This document shows, piece by piece, positions 16,561 to 25,000 of a stretch of DNA of 64,000 bases. This DNA is from Mediterranea sp. An20 (lineage in GTDB: Bacteria > Bacteroidota > Bacteroidia > Bacteroidales > Bacteroidaceae): positions 62,001 to 126,000 of the forward strand of contig NZ_NFJV01000001.1 in NCBI RefSeq assembly GCF_002160055.1, in the 5' to 3' direction. A program made the translations under genes and the position numbers. Positions within the stretch are counted from its first letter, which is position 1. Each line of letters begins with the position of its first letter. The notes beneath the pieces were generated by a model that saw nothing but the letters and a program-made list of their open reading frames with translations, was not told the DNA's origin and ran no database searches.

Positions 16561-17616
16561 TTATTCTGCCAATAAAAGCTGTCCTTTCAGCAGCCGCCCT
16601 GCCCGGTTCACGGTTTCGTCGGGATACAAGGCCTGGAAGCTTGCGGTCAGATCTTCGCATAGCCACAATTCATAGTAGGGTTCGGCATCCGTGCGCACGG
16701 CAAACACATGGTAGGTGCGGGACGCATCGTCCGCTTCGCCGAACGACGTTTCACAAAGCATGTAGAAATAGAAATAAGGAATCTCATAGTCCTCGTACAC
16801 CGCCTTTTGTTCGTCTGATGCCTGACGGTAGAAATTGAAATTCTCTTCGCTGAGCACCTGCTTCACGGTCATTTCCGACTGCACGGACGTTCCGTCCGGC
16901 GAAGTGATGGCCAGCGTGCCGGTCTGCCCCGCCTCTATCCGACCGTCGGGAAATTCGAGTCTGAAACCCGTTCCGGCCCCGAAAGGCAACTTGGCGAGAG
17001 AATCGGTTATCTCATCGGCAAGCGTGGCATCGACCACCGGGCTTACATCGTCCAACTGCCACGGCGCACCGTTCAGCACGGGCGTATCTCCCGCCGCACG
17101 GGTCACGGTGAGCAAATCACTCTCCTGCTCCGGTCCTTGGTTGAGGGAGAAGCGGCGCACAATTTCGTGGTCATCCTGCGCATGGATGAGCAGGCGGTTG
17201 TACACGGTGATTACATCCGTACTTCCATCACCCCAGTGCAACGTGAGCGGTTCGTTCTCGTAGGTGTTCTCGCCCGCCAGTTCACCGAAGCGCAGATAGT
17301 AACGCTCTTCGTCACCTCCGTACACCAACTGCAGTCCGGTGAATCTCGCCAGATAATAACGGGTCTGCACGACCTCGGCATTCAGTTCATACGTGTCGCC
17401 CATGAAGTCTGCCTTGATGTCCTGACCAAGGATATTGCCCTCGGTCTGCGGATCGAGCAGGTCATGGCCTTCAGCATCCTCCACGGCCACATAACACACC
17501 ACCGGGGAATAATCCCAAATGGTCAATGCCTCTTCCCCGTTATCGCACGCCACAAGGAACAAAGTGCAGAGCATGAAACTGCACGCAGCTAAAAAGGAAA
17601 GTTTTGTCTTCATCAT
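16561..17616 (-). CDS. Lipoprotein of unknown function downstream of a C10 peptidase
   Basis: A 351-aa lipoprotein; the signal peptide ends LFLVAC with the lipidated Cys about residue 24, followed by DNGEE. The mature part looks beta-rich with no motif I recognise. A middle region reads APWQLDDVSPVVDATLADEITDSLAKLPFGAGTGFRLEF and the C-terminal half contains Tyr/Phe-rich strands (YEIPYFYFYMLCETSFG). It lies 113 bp downstream of the C10 peptidase gene on the same strand and could be transcribed with it. In some C10 loci a neighbouring lipoprotein inhibits the protease, but I see no sequence evidence for that here. Unlike the peptidase gene it is GC-rich. Confidence 0.6.
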   Translation of the reverse strand: MMKTKLSFLAACSFMLCTLFLVACDNGEEALTIWDYSPVVCYVAVEDAEGHDLLDPQTEGNILGQDIKADFMGDTYELNAEVVQTRYYLARFTGLQLVYGGDEERYYLRFGELAGENTYENEPLTLHWGDGSTDVITVYNRLLIHAQDDHEIVRRFSLNQGPEQESDLLTVTRAAGDTPVLNGAPWQLDDVSPVVDATLADEITDSLAKLPFGAGTGFRLEFPDGRIEAGQTGTLAITSPDGTSVQSEMTVKQVLSEENFNFYRQASDEQKAVYEDYEIPYFYFYMLCETSFGEADDASRTYHVFAVRTDAEPYYELWLCEDLTASFQALYPDETVNRAGRLLKGQLLLAE

Positions 17617-17728
17617 TATTGCATTTAAGAAATTAAACCATCATTACTGTTTACACTAATAGTTACAAATCTGACCTACATTCATATTACTCTTTCTCAA
17701 GAAAGAATCCGGCTAACAAGCCATTACT

Positions 17729-19153
17729 TTAATTATTAGGATATATATCAACAATATCTTTTCTATCATTAACATAATTCACTAATGTACCATCACCCAG
17801 ATCCGTGGTTAAATTATCATCGAAAAAGTAACCATTACTAATACCACCCCATCCCCAGTTCATGTGGTACCTTGATGATGCAACGCCATGACCTAAACTA
17901 TATGAATAAAGATTTAAAAATTTAGTGGGTTCATATTCAGGTGGACAATCTTCAAGCGTCATCAGTAATAACTGTTTTGGTCCAGTATATGTAGATCTAA
18001 ATCCATCACAAACCCAACCATGTCCTGCTTGGTCAAACCCAGTCATCAATACAGGAAGATTATTTTTCAAGTTATCTTCCACAACTGATGCATCATGCCC
18101 GACTTGCCGAGATTGAGAATATCCAAAATTCTTCAATACAGCAAGCATTTCATTGATATTAGCACCGGAATCGCCATGTTCATAATCAATCCCGAGAGCC
18201 CTGCCAACTTCCACAAGGAACTGTGACGTTACAGTTTCTGGCTCTGTATTAGGCATATCATCCCATGGATAGTACGCAGGATATTCATGATAACGCATGA
18301 TCTGCCCAACCGCAACTGTAGCACAGCCTAATTCTTCTCGATTAGGCACACATTCATTATAACCACCTATTTGATCCCATGTAGTCTTCGTCAAAGGAAG
18401 AACTTCCTCTACAGTAGTTGTGGTCTTACATAAGACAAAAGTAACCGCATCTCTCCCCCCATAATTAGGATTGGCATATCCTAAAGGCAATGTCAAGAAC
18501 TTATCCTGAACATCCGAAGGCAAAGCTTTGAATTCATCCGTATTCTTATAATCGGATAGGAAATATACGGTATATCCTTCTGCTATCCATTGATTATATT
18601 GGCTGCTAACCAAATTTATAACATCACTATATGCACGAGTTTGAGGCATCTCTTTCTTAGCATCGGTATATTCCATCCACCTTGACCGGAATTTGAGCTT
18701 CAAACTATCCGGGAAACTGCTTGCCTTATCAATATTATACTTCTGTTCGTCCAGCCAGACTGAAAGTCCACTATTCTCAGCCGCCGTAACATCAAAAGTG
18801 CCCTGATCGGAATAAGCAAGCACGGGTTCATAGTCTTTAGTGGCAGAAATAACCATGAAACCGGCGTTATTACTGTAGTTAACCACATAGAGTTGGGGAA
18901 CATCTGCCTCTGACCGAATGGTCAAGACAGATTCAATGCTTTTCTCACCCGTCGCTTTCGTTTCAACGAGTTTATTTCCGAAGTTAGCGGCTACCCGTTC
19001 TACAGTTTCCATGGTAACTGCATCACTGGTATCAGGCACAGTGACATATACAGACGATAAAGCCTGAACCTGCTGAGCAATTATCTCCTCGTTTTCTGCA
19101 GAACACGAAAGCAACATGAGGGCAATTGCCGGTAAAAGACTCAAATGTTTCAT
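17729..19153 (-). CDS. C10 family (streptopain/interpain-like) cysteine peptidase, lipoprotein
   Basis: A secreted papain-fold protease, 474 aa. The lipoprotein signal ends LMLLSC (Cys about residue 17). The propeptide (about 25-170) contains the Spi/pro-domain pattern (YVVNYSNNAGFMVISATKDYEPVLAYSD). The catalytic domain carries the nucleophile in ELGCATVAVGQIMRYHEYP (Cys277), the base in GHGWVCDGF (His378) and the Trp loop MNWGWGG (about 431-437). The ATG at 19153 gives a clean signal peptide; an upstream in-frame start at 19243 precedes the promoter and was rejected. The gene is strikingly AT-rich against its neighbours, which suggests horizontal acquisition. Mobile-element relatives of the Bacteroides fragilis bfp protease genes come to mind, but identity was not tested. 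Confidence 0.9.
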   Translation of the reverse strand: MKHLSLLPAIALMLLSCSAENEEIIAQQVQALSSVYVTVPDTSDAVTMETVERVAANFGNKLVETKATGEKSIESVLTIRSEADVPQLYVVNYSNNAGFMVISATKDYEPVLAYSDQGTFDVTAAENSGLSVWLDEQKYNIDKASSFPDSLKLKFRSRWMEYTDAKKEMPQTRAYSDVINLVSSQYNQWIAEGYTVYFLSDYKNTDEFKALPSDVQDKFLTLPLGYANPNYGGRDAVTFVLCKTTTTVEEVLPLTKTTWDQIGGYNECVPNREELGCATVAVGQIMRYHEYPAYYPWDDMPNTEPETVTSQFLVEVGRALGIDYEHGDSGANINEMLAVLKNFGYSQSRQVGHDASVVEDNLKNNLPVLMTGFDQAGHGWVCDGFRSTYTGPKQLLLMTLEDCPPEYEPTKFLNLYSYSLGHGVASSRYHMNWGWGGISNGYFFDDNLTTDLGDGTLVNYVNDRKDIVDIYPNN

Positions 19154-19200
19154 ATTTTCTCTATTTAAAAACGCTTTTAGTCCACATAAGATGTCGGTAG

Positions 19201-19231
19201 CAAAATTAATAAAAAGGGAAACAATATCCAA
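19201..19231 (-). promoter_or_regulatory. Promoter of the AT-rich C10 peptidase gene
   Basis: On the minus strand, TTG (19231-19229) is followed after 20 nt by TAATTTTG (19208-19201), a very good Bacteroides promoter. Transcription would start about 40 nt upstream of the ATG at 19153. Confidence 0.75.
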
Positions 19232-19332
19232 GAGATTTTGCATAAATCGCGCATTTCTTTGTCAAAATCCTCCCAAGCCACCATGAGGCGCCTGAGCAGG
19301 GCCGGAAAGGCCGTTTTCAACGGCGGCGGGCA

Positions 19333-19488
19333 GCGGGGGAGATTGTCCGAGAACTCTTCCGACACTATCATTCTAAGGGAGCGCAGTCGAGGGATCTCAA
19401 GACACGTTCCTGTAGATTTAGTGAGATGGCTCGACTTCGCTCGCCATGACAGAATGATAGCAGCTGATAGGTTTTCGGACAGCCTGGG
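19333..19488 (+). repeat. Palindromic dispersed repeat, copy A (inverted relative to copy B)
   Basis: About 150 bp whose reverse complement is found almost unchanged at 43961-44115. Landmarks are CCGAGAACTCTTCCGACACTA at the left, CTCAAGACACGTTCCTGTAG in the middle and CCATGACAGAATGATAGCAG at the right. It is itself partly palindromic (ATCATTCT near the left, AGAATGAT near the right). No open frame with a credible start is present. It lies between the C10 peptidase promoter and the ECF sigma gene promoter. The gap before it (19232-19332) holds nothing I recognise. Confidence 0.85.
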
Positions 19489-19606
19489 GGGAGGGAACGG
19501 CAACGGTATACGAAGCACGGAGCAACGGTATCTGGGACGGACAGCGAAGGTATATGCACGCCAAAGGGAAACTGAATTCGGATGATTTCATAAAAATTAC
19601 CAGTCT

Positions 19607-19639
19607 TTTGCCCATAAATGGAAATTTTCTGTAATTTTG
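19607..19639 (+). promoter_or_regulatory. Promoter of the ECF sigma gene
   Basis: TTTG (19607-19610), 21 nt, then TAATTTTG (19632-19639) fit the Bacteroides housekeeping promoter. The leader to the ATG at 19765 would be about 120 nt. Confidence 0.65.
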
Positions 19640-19764
19640 TGCCAAAAAAATAAACAGACCGACTTCCCTCGGACCATCAGGGAACCCTTATTCTAATCCA
19701 CCCCATCTGCACTCCCGACCTCCCAATAAAAGGAGCGGCAGGGGTTGCGGAGCAACAAAGACTT

Positions 19765-20298
19765 ATGACGGAAGAACAGATTTTTGAACATTTATTCCGG
19801 ACACATTACCAGGACCTATGCCAGTATGCCGCCCATTATGTATCCGACCCCCAAATAGTCGAAGACATCGTGCAGGGATTCTTCGTAACAATTTGGGAGA
19901 ACAAAACGCTGTCTGCCAACGTACACCACTTCCAGTCATACGCCCAACGCGCCATCCACAACCGCTGCCTGAACTACTACAAGGCCGAACTGTCCAAAGA
20001 AAATTTCCTCGCCCTGTTTCTCGAAGAATGGAAGGAAATGCAACAGGAGCGTGACGATTTTCCCCACAAAGAGCGCATCCAGGCTGCCCTGCACCGCCTG
20101 CCGCCCCAATGCAAGCGTGTGTTTCTGCTGAGATGCCTGAAGAATATGAAATACAAGGAAATAGCCGACATCGCGGGTATCTCGGTCAACACCGTCAAGT
20201 ATCATTTGGGAGAAGCGTTCCGCCTGATGCACGAAGAGCTGAAGGACCTGCTCCGGTTAATGCCCCCCGTGGCGTTCGTACTTGCACAACTGTTCTGA
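19765..20298 (+). CDS. ECF-type RNA polymerase sigma-70 factor
   Basis: A 177-aa extracytoplasmic-function sigma factor of the FecI-like Bacteroidetes type. Region 2 is LFRTHYQDLCQYAAHYVSDPQIVEDIVQGFFVTIWEN (about 9-45). Region 4 is ALHRLPPQCKRVFLLRCLKNMKYKEIADIAGISVNTVKYHLGEAFRLMHEEL (about 108-160), with the helix-turn-helix IADIAGISVNTVKYHL. It is followed after 119 bp by a FecR-type anti-sigma gene and then SusC/SusD. In known systems of this kind the SusC STN domain signals through FecR to release the sigma, which then activates the PUL. The target promoter was not identified. Confidence 0.94.
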   Translation: MTEEQIFEHLFRTHYQDLCQYAAHYVSDPQIVEDIVQGFFVTIWENKTLSANVHHFQSYAQRAIHNRCLNYYKAELSKENFLALFLEEWKEMQQERDDFPHKERIQAALHRLPPQCKRVFLLRCLKNMKYKEIADIAGISVNTVKYHLGEAFRLMHEELKDLLRLMPPVAFVLAQLF

Positions 20299-20417
20299 AA
20301 CGGAAGAAAAGAGAGGGGGAACACCCCGCCCGCAGAAAATTTTTTCAAAAAAAAGTCTTTTTTACCCTACCCATTTCGGGCAGGCCGGTTGTCTTATAAA
20401 TAAAAGCAAGAAAAAAC

Positions 20418-21596
20418 ATGGAATCATTTACAGACCCTATATACTCGATTATCTTAGCCGTGCTCACCGGAGAAGCCACGGAAGAAGAGCGCCGACGCCT
20501 GCAAAACTGGCTGTCGGAGTCGGAAGCCCACCGACGGGAGTTCGGCGAGATGGAAAAGCTCTACCGACTGGCCAACGTCTCCCCCCGGAAAGACCACAGA
20601 CAGTACGACGTGGAGAAAGCCTGGCAGAAAGTGCGCCGGCAAACCATAGCCAAGAAACAACGGAGCATCGTGCGGCAGTGGATGGGCTATGCAGCCATGA
20701 TAGCCCTCGTGTGTCTGGCCGCCTACTTCATCGGGCAACCGTCTTCCGAGCCTGCCAAACCGTCGCACATGGCCTACGAACGCCCTACCCTGCTGCTGGA
20801 CAACGGAACGACCATCGACCTGCGCGAAGACAGTTTCTCCATCAGCACAGGAAAAGCGACCATCCACAACAACCTGCAAAACCAGCTGTGTTACCGGTCG
20901 GACGAGAAAACAGCAGACAACGAACCGGTCAGATGGAACCACCTGATTATCCCCAAAGGCAACGCCTACGAACTGACTCTGTCCGACGGCACACACATCT
21001 GGCTGAATGCCGAATCGGAGCTGTCCTACCCCACCACTTTCCAAGGCGGAGAGAGGGAAGTGAAACTGAAAGGCGAGGCTTACTTTGAAGTAGCCAAGAA
21101 TCCCGATAAACCTTTCCGGGTGAAAACCGGCGGACTGGATGTCGAAGTGCTGGGCACCTCGTTCAACGTATCGGCCTACGACAACGAAGCCAACATCTGC
21201 GTGACGCTGGCCGAAGGAGCAGTGGCCGTACAGACCGGCAAGGGCGAAGAATTCAGAATATCACCCTCCGAACAGCTCACCTACCACAGGGAAAGCCGCC
21301 AATCGGACATCAGGACCGTACAAACCCAGATGTTTACATCGTGGACGAGGGGAGAGTATATATTCAAAGATGCCACCTTGGATGAGATACTGACAAAGCT
21401 AAGCCACTGGTATGACTTCCGTGTGCAATACGAAGACCAGCGACTGAAAGATAAACGTTTTTCCTGCACCGTCGACCGCAGCATCAGTCTGCAGCAATTG
21501 CTCGAACTGCTCAGCTACACGTCCGATGTCAAGCTGAAACGAACCGGAGACCAGATAACAATCAGTGTAGAACCAACAAGCAAGGAGGTGGAATGA
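20418..21596 (+). CDS. FecR-type anti-sigma factor
   Basis: A 392-aa inner-membrane regulator. The cytoplasmic anti-sigma part (about 1-90) begins with TDPIYSIILAVLTGEATEEERRRLQNWLSES. A membrane segment follows (WMGYAAMIALVCLAAYFIG, about 93-111). The periplasmic FecR domain (about 170-270) shows RWNHLIIPKGNAYELTLSDGTHIWLNAESELSYP and REVKLKGEAYFEVAKNPDKPFRVKT. A C-terminal DUF4974/STN-like domain (about 310-385) contains EYIFKDATLDEILTKLSHWYDFRVQYED. It should receive the signal from the STN domain of the adjacent SusC and control the upstream sigma factor. Confidence 0.93.
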   Translation: MESFTDPIYSIILAVLTGEATEEERRRLQNWLSESEAHRREFGEMEKLYRLANVSPRKDHRQYDVEKAWQKVRRQTIAKKQRSIVRQWMGYAAMIALVCLAAYFIGQPSSEPAKPSHMAYERPTLLLDNGTTIDLREDSFSISTGKATIHNNLQNQLCYRSDEKTADNEPVRWNHLIIPKGNAYELTLSDGTHIWLNAESELSYPTTFQGGEREVKLKGEAYFEVAKNPDKPFRVKTGGLDVEVLGTSFNVSAYDNEANICVTLAEGAVAVQTGKGEEFRISPSEQLTYHRESRQSDIRTVQTQMFTSWTRGEYIFKDATLDEILTKLSHWYDFRVQYEDQRLKDKRFSCTVDRSISLQQLLELLSYTSDVKLKRTGDQITISVEPTSKEVE

Positions 21597-21630
21597 CCAG
21601 AAAAAGAAATACCGTGAGAGAATAAAAAAA

Positions 21631-21661
21631 GGAGACAGGTATGTACCAGATACCAATCTCC
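21631..21661 (+). promoter_or_regulatory. Leader hairpin upstream of susC (PUL 1)
   Basis: GGAGA..GGTAT and ATACC..TCTCC form a stem with a two-base internal loop and a seven-base apical loop in the 123-bp fecR-susC gap. No T-run follows, so a terminator is unlikely. A role in leader regulation or processing is inferred from position only. Confidence 0.45.
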
Positions 21662-21719
21662 AGTCAACAGATTTAGTGAGTGAAACTCTTAAATTTAAAC
21701 CTGAAAAGTATTCAAAGTT

Positions 21720-24700
21720 ATGAAGAAAAACAGAGAGAAGACTTCTGTCTGCTTAAAAAAAGTCTTAAATCAACTGTCTTTTTTGATTTTATTAGCAAGT
21801 TCATTGCTTATTTCACCCCAAATAAAGGCAGCGAACTCCATTTTTGAACAAGATTATCAATTACAATTATCTTTTGAGAATGCTCCCTTAGAGCGCGTAT
21901 TAGATGCCATCACCGAACAATCGGGCGTAAAAATAGTGTATAGCAGCGACGTAGTCGACGCCAGCCGGAAAGTAACCGTCAACATCAAGACATCCGACAT
22001 TCTGGTTGCCCTGCAATCGGTATTCGGCAAAGATTATTCGTTCAAACAAATTGAAGACTACATTGCCGTCAGCAAAACCGAAGCATCCGCTGTCGACGAT
22101 GGCGAGAAACGCAACTGGACAATTGCCGGACAGGTACTGGAAAACACCGAACCACCTTATCCGCTGCCCGGCGTAAGCATCCGCATCAAAGGCACGAACC
22201 TGGGTGTCATCAGCGACGCCAACGGCTACTTCAGCGTCAAAGCCAAACGCGGCGATGTGCTGGTGTTCAGCTTCATCGGTTATCAGGATTTTGAACACGT
22301 GGTTTCCCGTTCCATCAACAACCTGACCGTCGCCCTGACACCCGACAACGAACTGCTGGACGAAGTCATCGTCACCGGTTTCTCCGAAGAAAAACGCGTC
22401 AACTCCGTATCGGCCGTATCTACCTTGGACGTATCCAAGAACTTAGCCACCAAGCCTATCACTTCGCTGTCGCAATCGCTGCAGGGCGGTATCACCGGTC
22501 TGACAGTGACGCAAAGCTCCGGTCTGCCTGGCGCCGATGCCGCCACCATCAAAATCCGCGGTATCTCATCCATCATGACCAACAACGACCCGCTGGTGCT
22601 GGTTGACGGTATCCCCATGGACATGAACCAGCTGGACCCGAACACCATTGAGAGCGTGACGGTATTGAAAGACGCCGCCGCATCTGCCATCTACGGTGCC
22701 CGCGCCGCCAACGGTGTCATCGTGGTAAAGACCAAGCGCGGCGTGCCGGGCAAGGTATCGGTGTCCTACAACGGCTATGTGGGCATCCAGCAAGCCACTT
22801 ACCTGCCCAAATTCGTCGATGCAGCCACTTACATGGAAATGGCCAACGAAGCCAACATGAACATCGGAGGTGACCCCACGTATTCACAGGAGACGATTGA
22901 TATCACGCGGGCTCATACCGACCCCATCAATTACCCCGACACCGACTGGATGGACTACATCTTTAAGAACGGCATGATCCACAGCCACTCGGTAAGCGTG
23001 TCCGGCGGTAGCAACCTGGCGCGTTTTGCCCTGACAGCTAACTATATGCAGAATGAAGGTCTGATAGAAAAGGCACGTTCCAACCGTTTCAACATCCGTG
23101 CCAATACAACGGTGAACCTGTTGGATAACCTCTCGGTCAACATGGACTTCAACTCATATCGCACGGTGCGCTATGAGCCCATGTACCGCACAGACCAGCA
23201 TGCCTATCATATACTATATTACACTTACCAGACTCCACCCAACGTCATTCCCGTCTATCCGATGAAAGAAGGCAGCGACATCGTGTTCTACGGTAACCGC
23301 CCGGAACAACGCAACCCGGCCGCCATGCTGCAACACGGTGGTGAGTACAAGGCGCTGGAAGACAACATCAGCATCAACATCGCCCCGCGCTGGGAAGTGA
23401 TTCCCAACCTGGTACTGCGTGGGCAATTCTCGTACCGCATCAGCAGTTCGGCCACCAGCGAAAAACGCCGTTCCTACAACTTCTTCGATTATGACACAGA
23501 TGCCTTCCTGCAGACGTGGGATGCCATCAGCAGTGCCGGCATGAACCGCAGTAGTTACTACTACTTGGGTGCAACGGCTGAATATACGTTTGAGAAAGGC
23601 AAACACCGCCTGTTCGCTATCGGTGGCTACAACCAGGAACTGACCAACAGCGGAAGTTGGGACCAGTGGGCCATGGTGTCCATGTTTGCCAAAGCCAACT
23701 ATACGTTCAACGAACGCTACTTGCTGGAAGGCACAGTGCGCCGCGACGGTTCTTCCCGCTTCGGCAGAGGACACAAGTTCGGCGTATTCCCCTCCATTGG
23801 TGCCGGCTGGAACCTGCACGAGGAATCGTTCATGGAAAACCTGAAGTTCATCAACAACTTCAAGATTAGAGGCTCGTTCGGTATGCTGGGTAATGAGAAC
23901 GTCGGATTGTACCAATACCAGAACCTGATTAGTGCCAGCGATGGTACGGAGACTTACTTCGGTAACCCCAACCTGACGTGGGAAACCGTGCAAATGGCCA
24001 ACATCGGTGCCGACATCCGCCTGTTCAACGAACTGGACATCACCATCGACTACTACAACAAGCTGACGAAAGACCTGATTCTCGAGCCGCCTATCTCCTA
24101 CATCGGCGGTACTTCAACCGTACTGCTCAACTCCGGCCGCCTGCGCAACCGTGGTTGGGAAATCGACCTCAACTGGAACAAGCAAGTGACCCGCGACTTC
24201 GGCTTCAACCTTCACGGTGGTGTGAGCCAGAACAAGAACAAGATTCTGGAACTCTTCGGCGGACCGTATGACAACGGCAGCACCATCAACAAAGAGGGCT
24301 ATGCACTGAGCAGCTACTTTGTATATCCTACGGACGGATTGTTGCAGGAAAGCGACTTCACGAAAGATGCCGACGGCAACTGGGTGCCCAATGAAGGCGT
24401 GGTGATTTTCGACGGCCAGCAGCCGGGCGACATCCACTACCTGGATACCAACAACGATGGCACGATTTCGGCAGACGACCGCGTCATCCGCGGCAATGAC
24501 CAGCCCAAGCTGAACTACTTTGCCAACCTCACGCTGAACTGGAAGAAGTGGGAACTGGAAGTCCTGTTCCAAGGTGTGCAAGGCGTGGAAGCTTACTACG
24601 GACAGCCCTACTCGTATGGTCTGGACATCACAGGCGACGGTTTCACGCCGCTGGCCGTGCAGACCGATTACTGGACACCGGAGAATCCCGACGCCCGCTA

Positions 24701-24983
24701 TCCGCGCCTGGCCCCGAATGCCACCTACGGCAACAATGCCCTGCAATCCGACTACTGGAAATTCGACGCCAGCTACTGCCGTGTGAAGTACATACAACTG
24801 GCCTACACTTTCGACCAGATGGGCTTGAAACGCTGGGGCATTTCCAGCATCCGCGTGTATCTGAATGCACAGAATCCCTTCACCTTTGCCAAGGAAGGAC
24901 TGGTAGACCCGGAAAGCCGCGGCCAGTTGGGCGCCTATCCGCTGGTAAAGACCTATTCCTTCGGTGTTAATCTGAACTTCTAA
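21720..24983 (+). CDS. SusC/RagA-like TonB-dependent outer-membrane transporter with STN domain (PUL 1)
   Basis: A 1087-aa outer-membrane oligosaccharide importer. A signal peptide (about 1-37, ending IKAAN) precedes an STN signalling domain (about 48-112, LERVLDAITEQSGVKIVYSSDVVDASRKVTVNI). A carboxypeptidase-D-like domain follows (about 138-215, PLPGVSIRIKGTNLGVISDANGYFSVKA), then the TonB box and SusC signature (ELLDEVIVTGFSEEKR), the plug (SLQGGITGLTVTQSSGLPGADAATIKIRGISS...PLVLVDGIPMD) and the barrel to the C-terminal Phe (YSFGVNLNF). The STN domain is the part that talks to the FecR protein encoded just upstream. It is paired with susD after 17 bp. Confidence 0.97.
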   Translation: MKKNREKTSVCLKKVLNQLSFLILLASSLLISPQIKAANSIFEQDYQLQLSFENAPLERVLDAITEQSGVKIVYSSDVVDASRKVTVNIKTSDILVALQSVFGKDYSFKQIEDYIAVSKTEASAVDDGEKRNWTIAGQVLENTEPPYPLPGVSIRIKGTNLGVISDANGYFSVKAKRGDVLVFSFIGYQDFEHVVSRSINNLTVALTPDNELLDEVIVTGFSEEKRVNSVSAVSTLDVSKNLATKPITSLSQSLQGGITGLTVTQSSGLPGADAATIKIRGISSIMTNNDPLVLVDGIPMDMNQLDPNTIESVTVLKDAAASAIYGARAANGVIVVKTKRGVPGKVSVSYNGYVGIQQATYLPKFVDAATYMEMANEANMNIGGDPTYSQETIDITRAHTDPINYPDTDWMDYIFKNGMIHSHSVSVSGGSNLARFALTANYMQNEGLIEKARSNRFNIRANTTVNLLDNLSVNMDFNSYRTVRYEPMYRTDQHAYHILYYTYQTPPNVIPVYPMKEGSDIVFYGNRPEQRNPAAMLQHGGEYKALEDNISINIAPRWEVIPNLVLRGQFSYRISSSATSEKRRSYNFFDYDTDAFLQTWDAISSAGMNRSSYYYLGATAEYTFEKGKHRLFAIGGYNQELTNSGSWDQWAMVSMFAKANYTFNERYLLEGTVRRDGSSRFGRGHKFGVFPSIGAGWNLHEESFMENLKFINNFKIRGSFGMLGNENVGLYQYQNLISASDGTETYFGNPNLTWETVQMANIGADIRLFNELDITIDYYNKLTKDLILEPPISYIGGTSTVLLNSGRLRNRGWEIDLNWNKQVTRDFGFNLHGGVSQNKNKILELFGGPYDNGSTINKEGYALSSYFVYPTDGLLQESDFTKDADGNWVPNEGVVIFDGQQPGDIHYLDTNNDGTISADDRVIRGNDQPKLNYFANLTLNWKKWELEVLFQGVQGVEAYYGQPYSYGLDITGDGFTPLAVQTDYWTPENPDARYPRLAPNATYGNNALQSDYWKFDASYCRVKYIQLAYTFDQMGLKRWGISSIRVYLNAQNPFTFAKEGLVDPESRGQLGAYPLVKTYSFGVNLNF

Positions 24984-25000
24984 TTATAGACAATACCATT

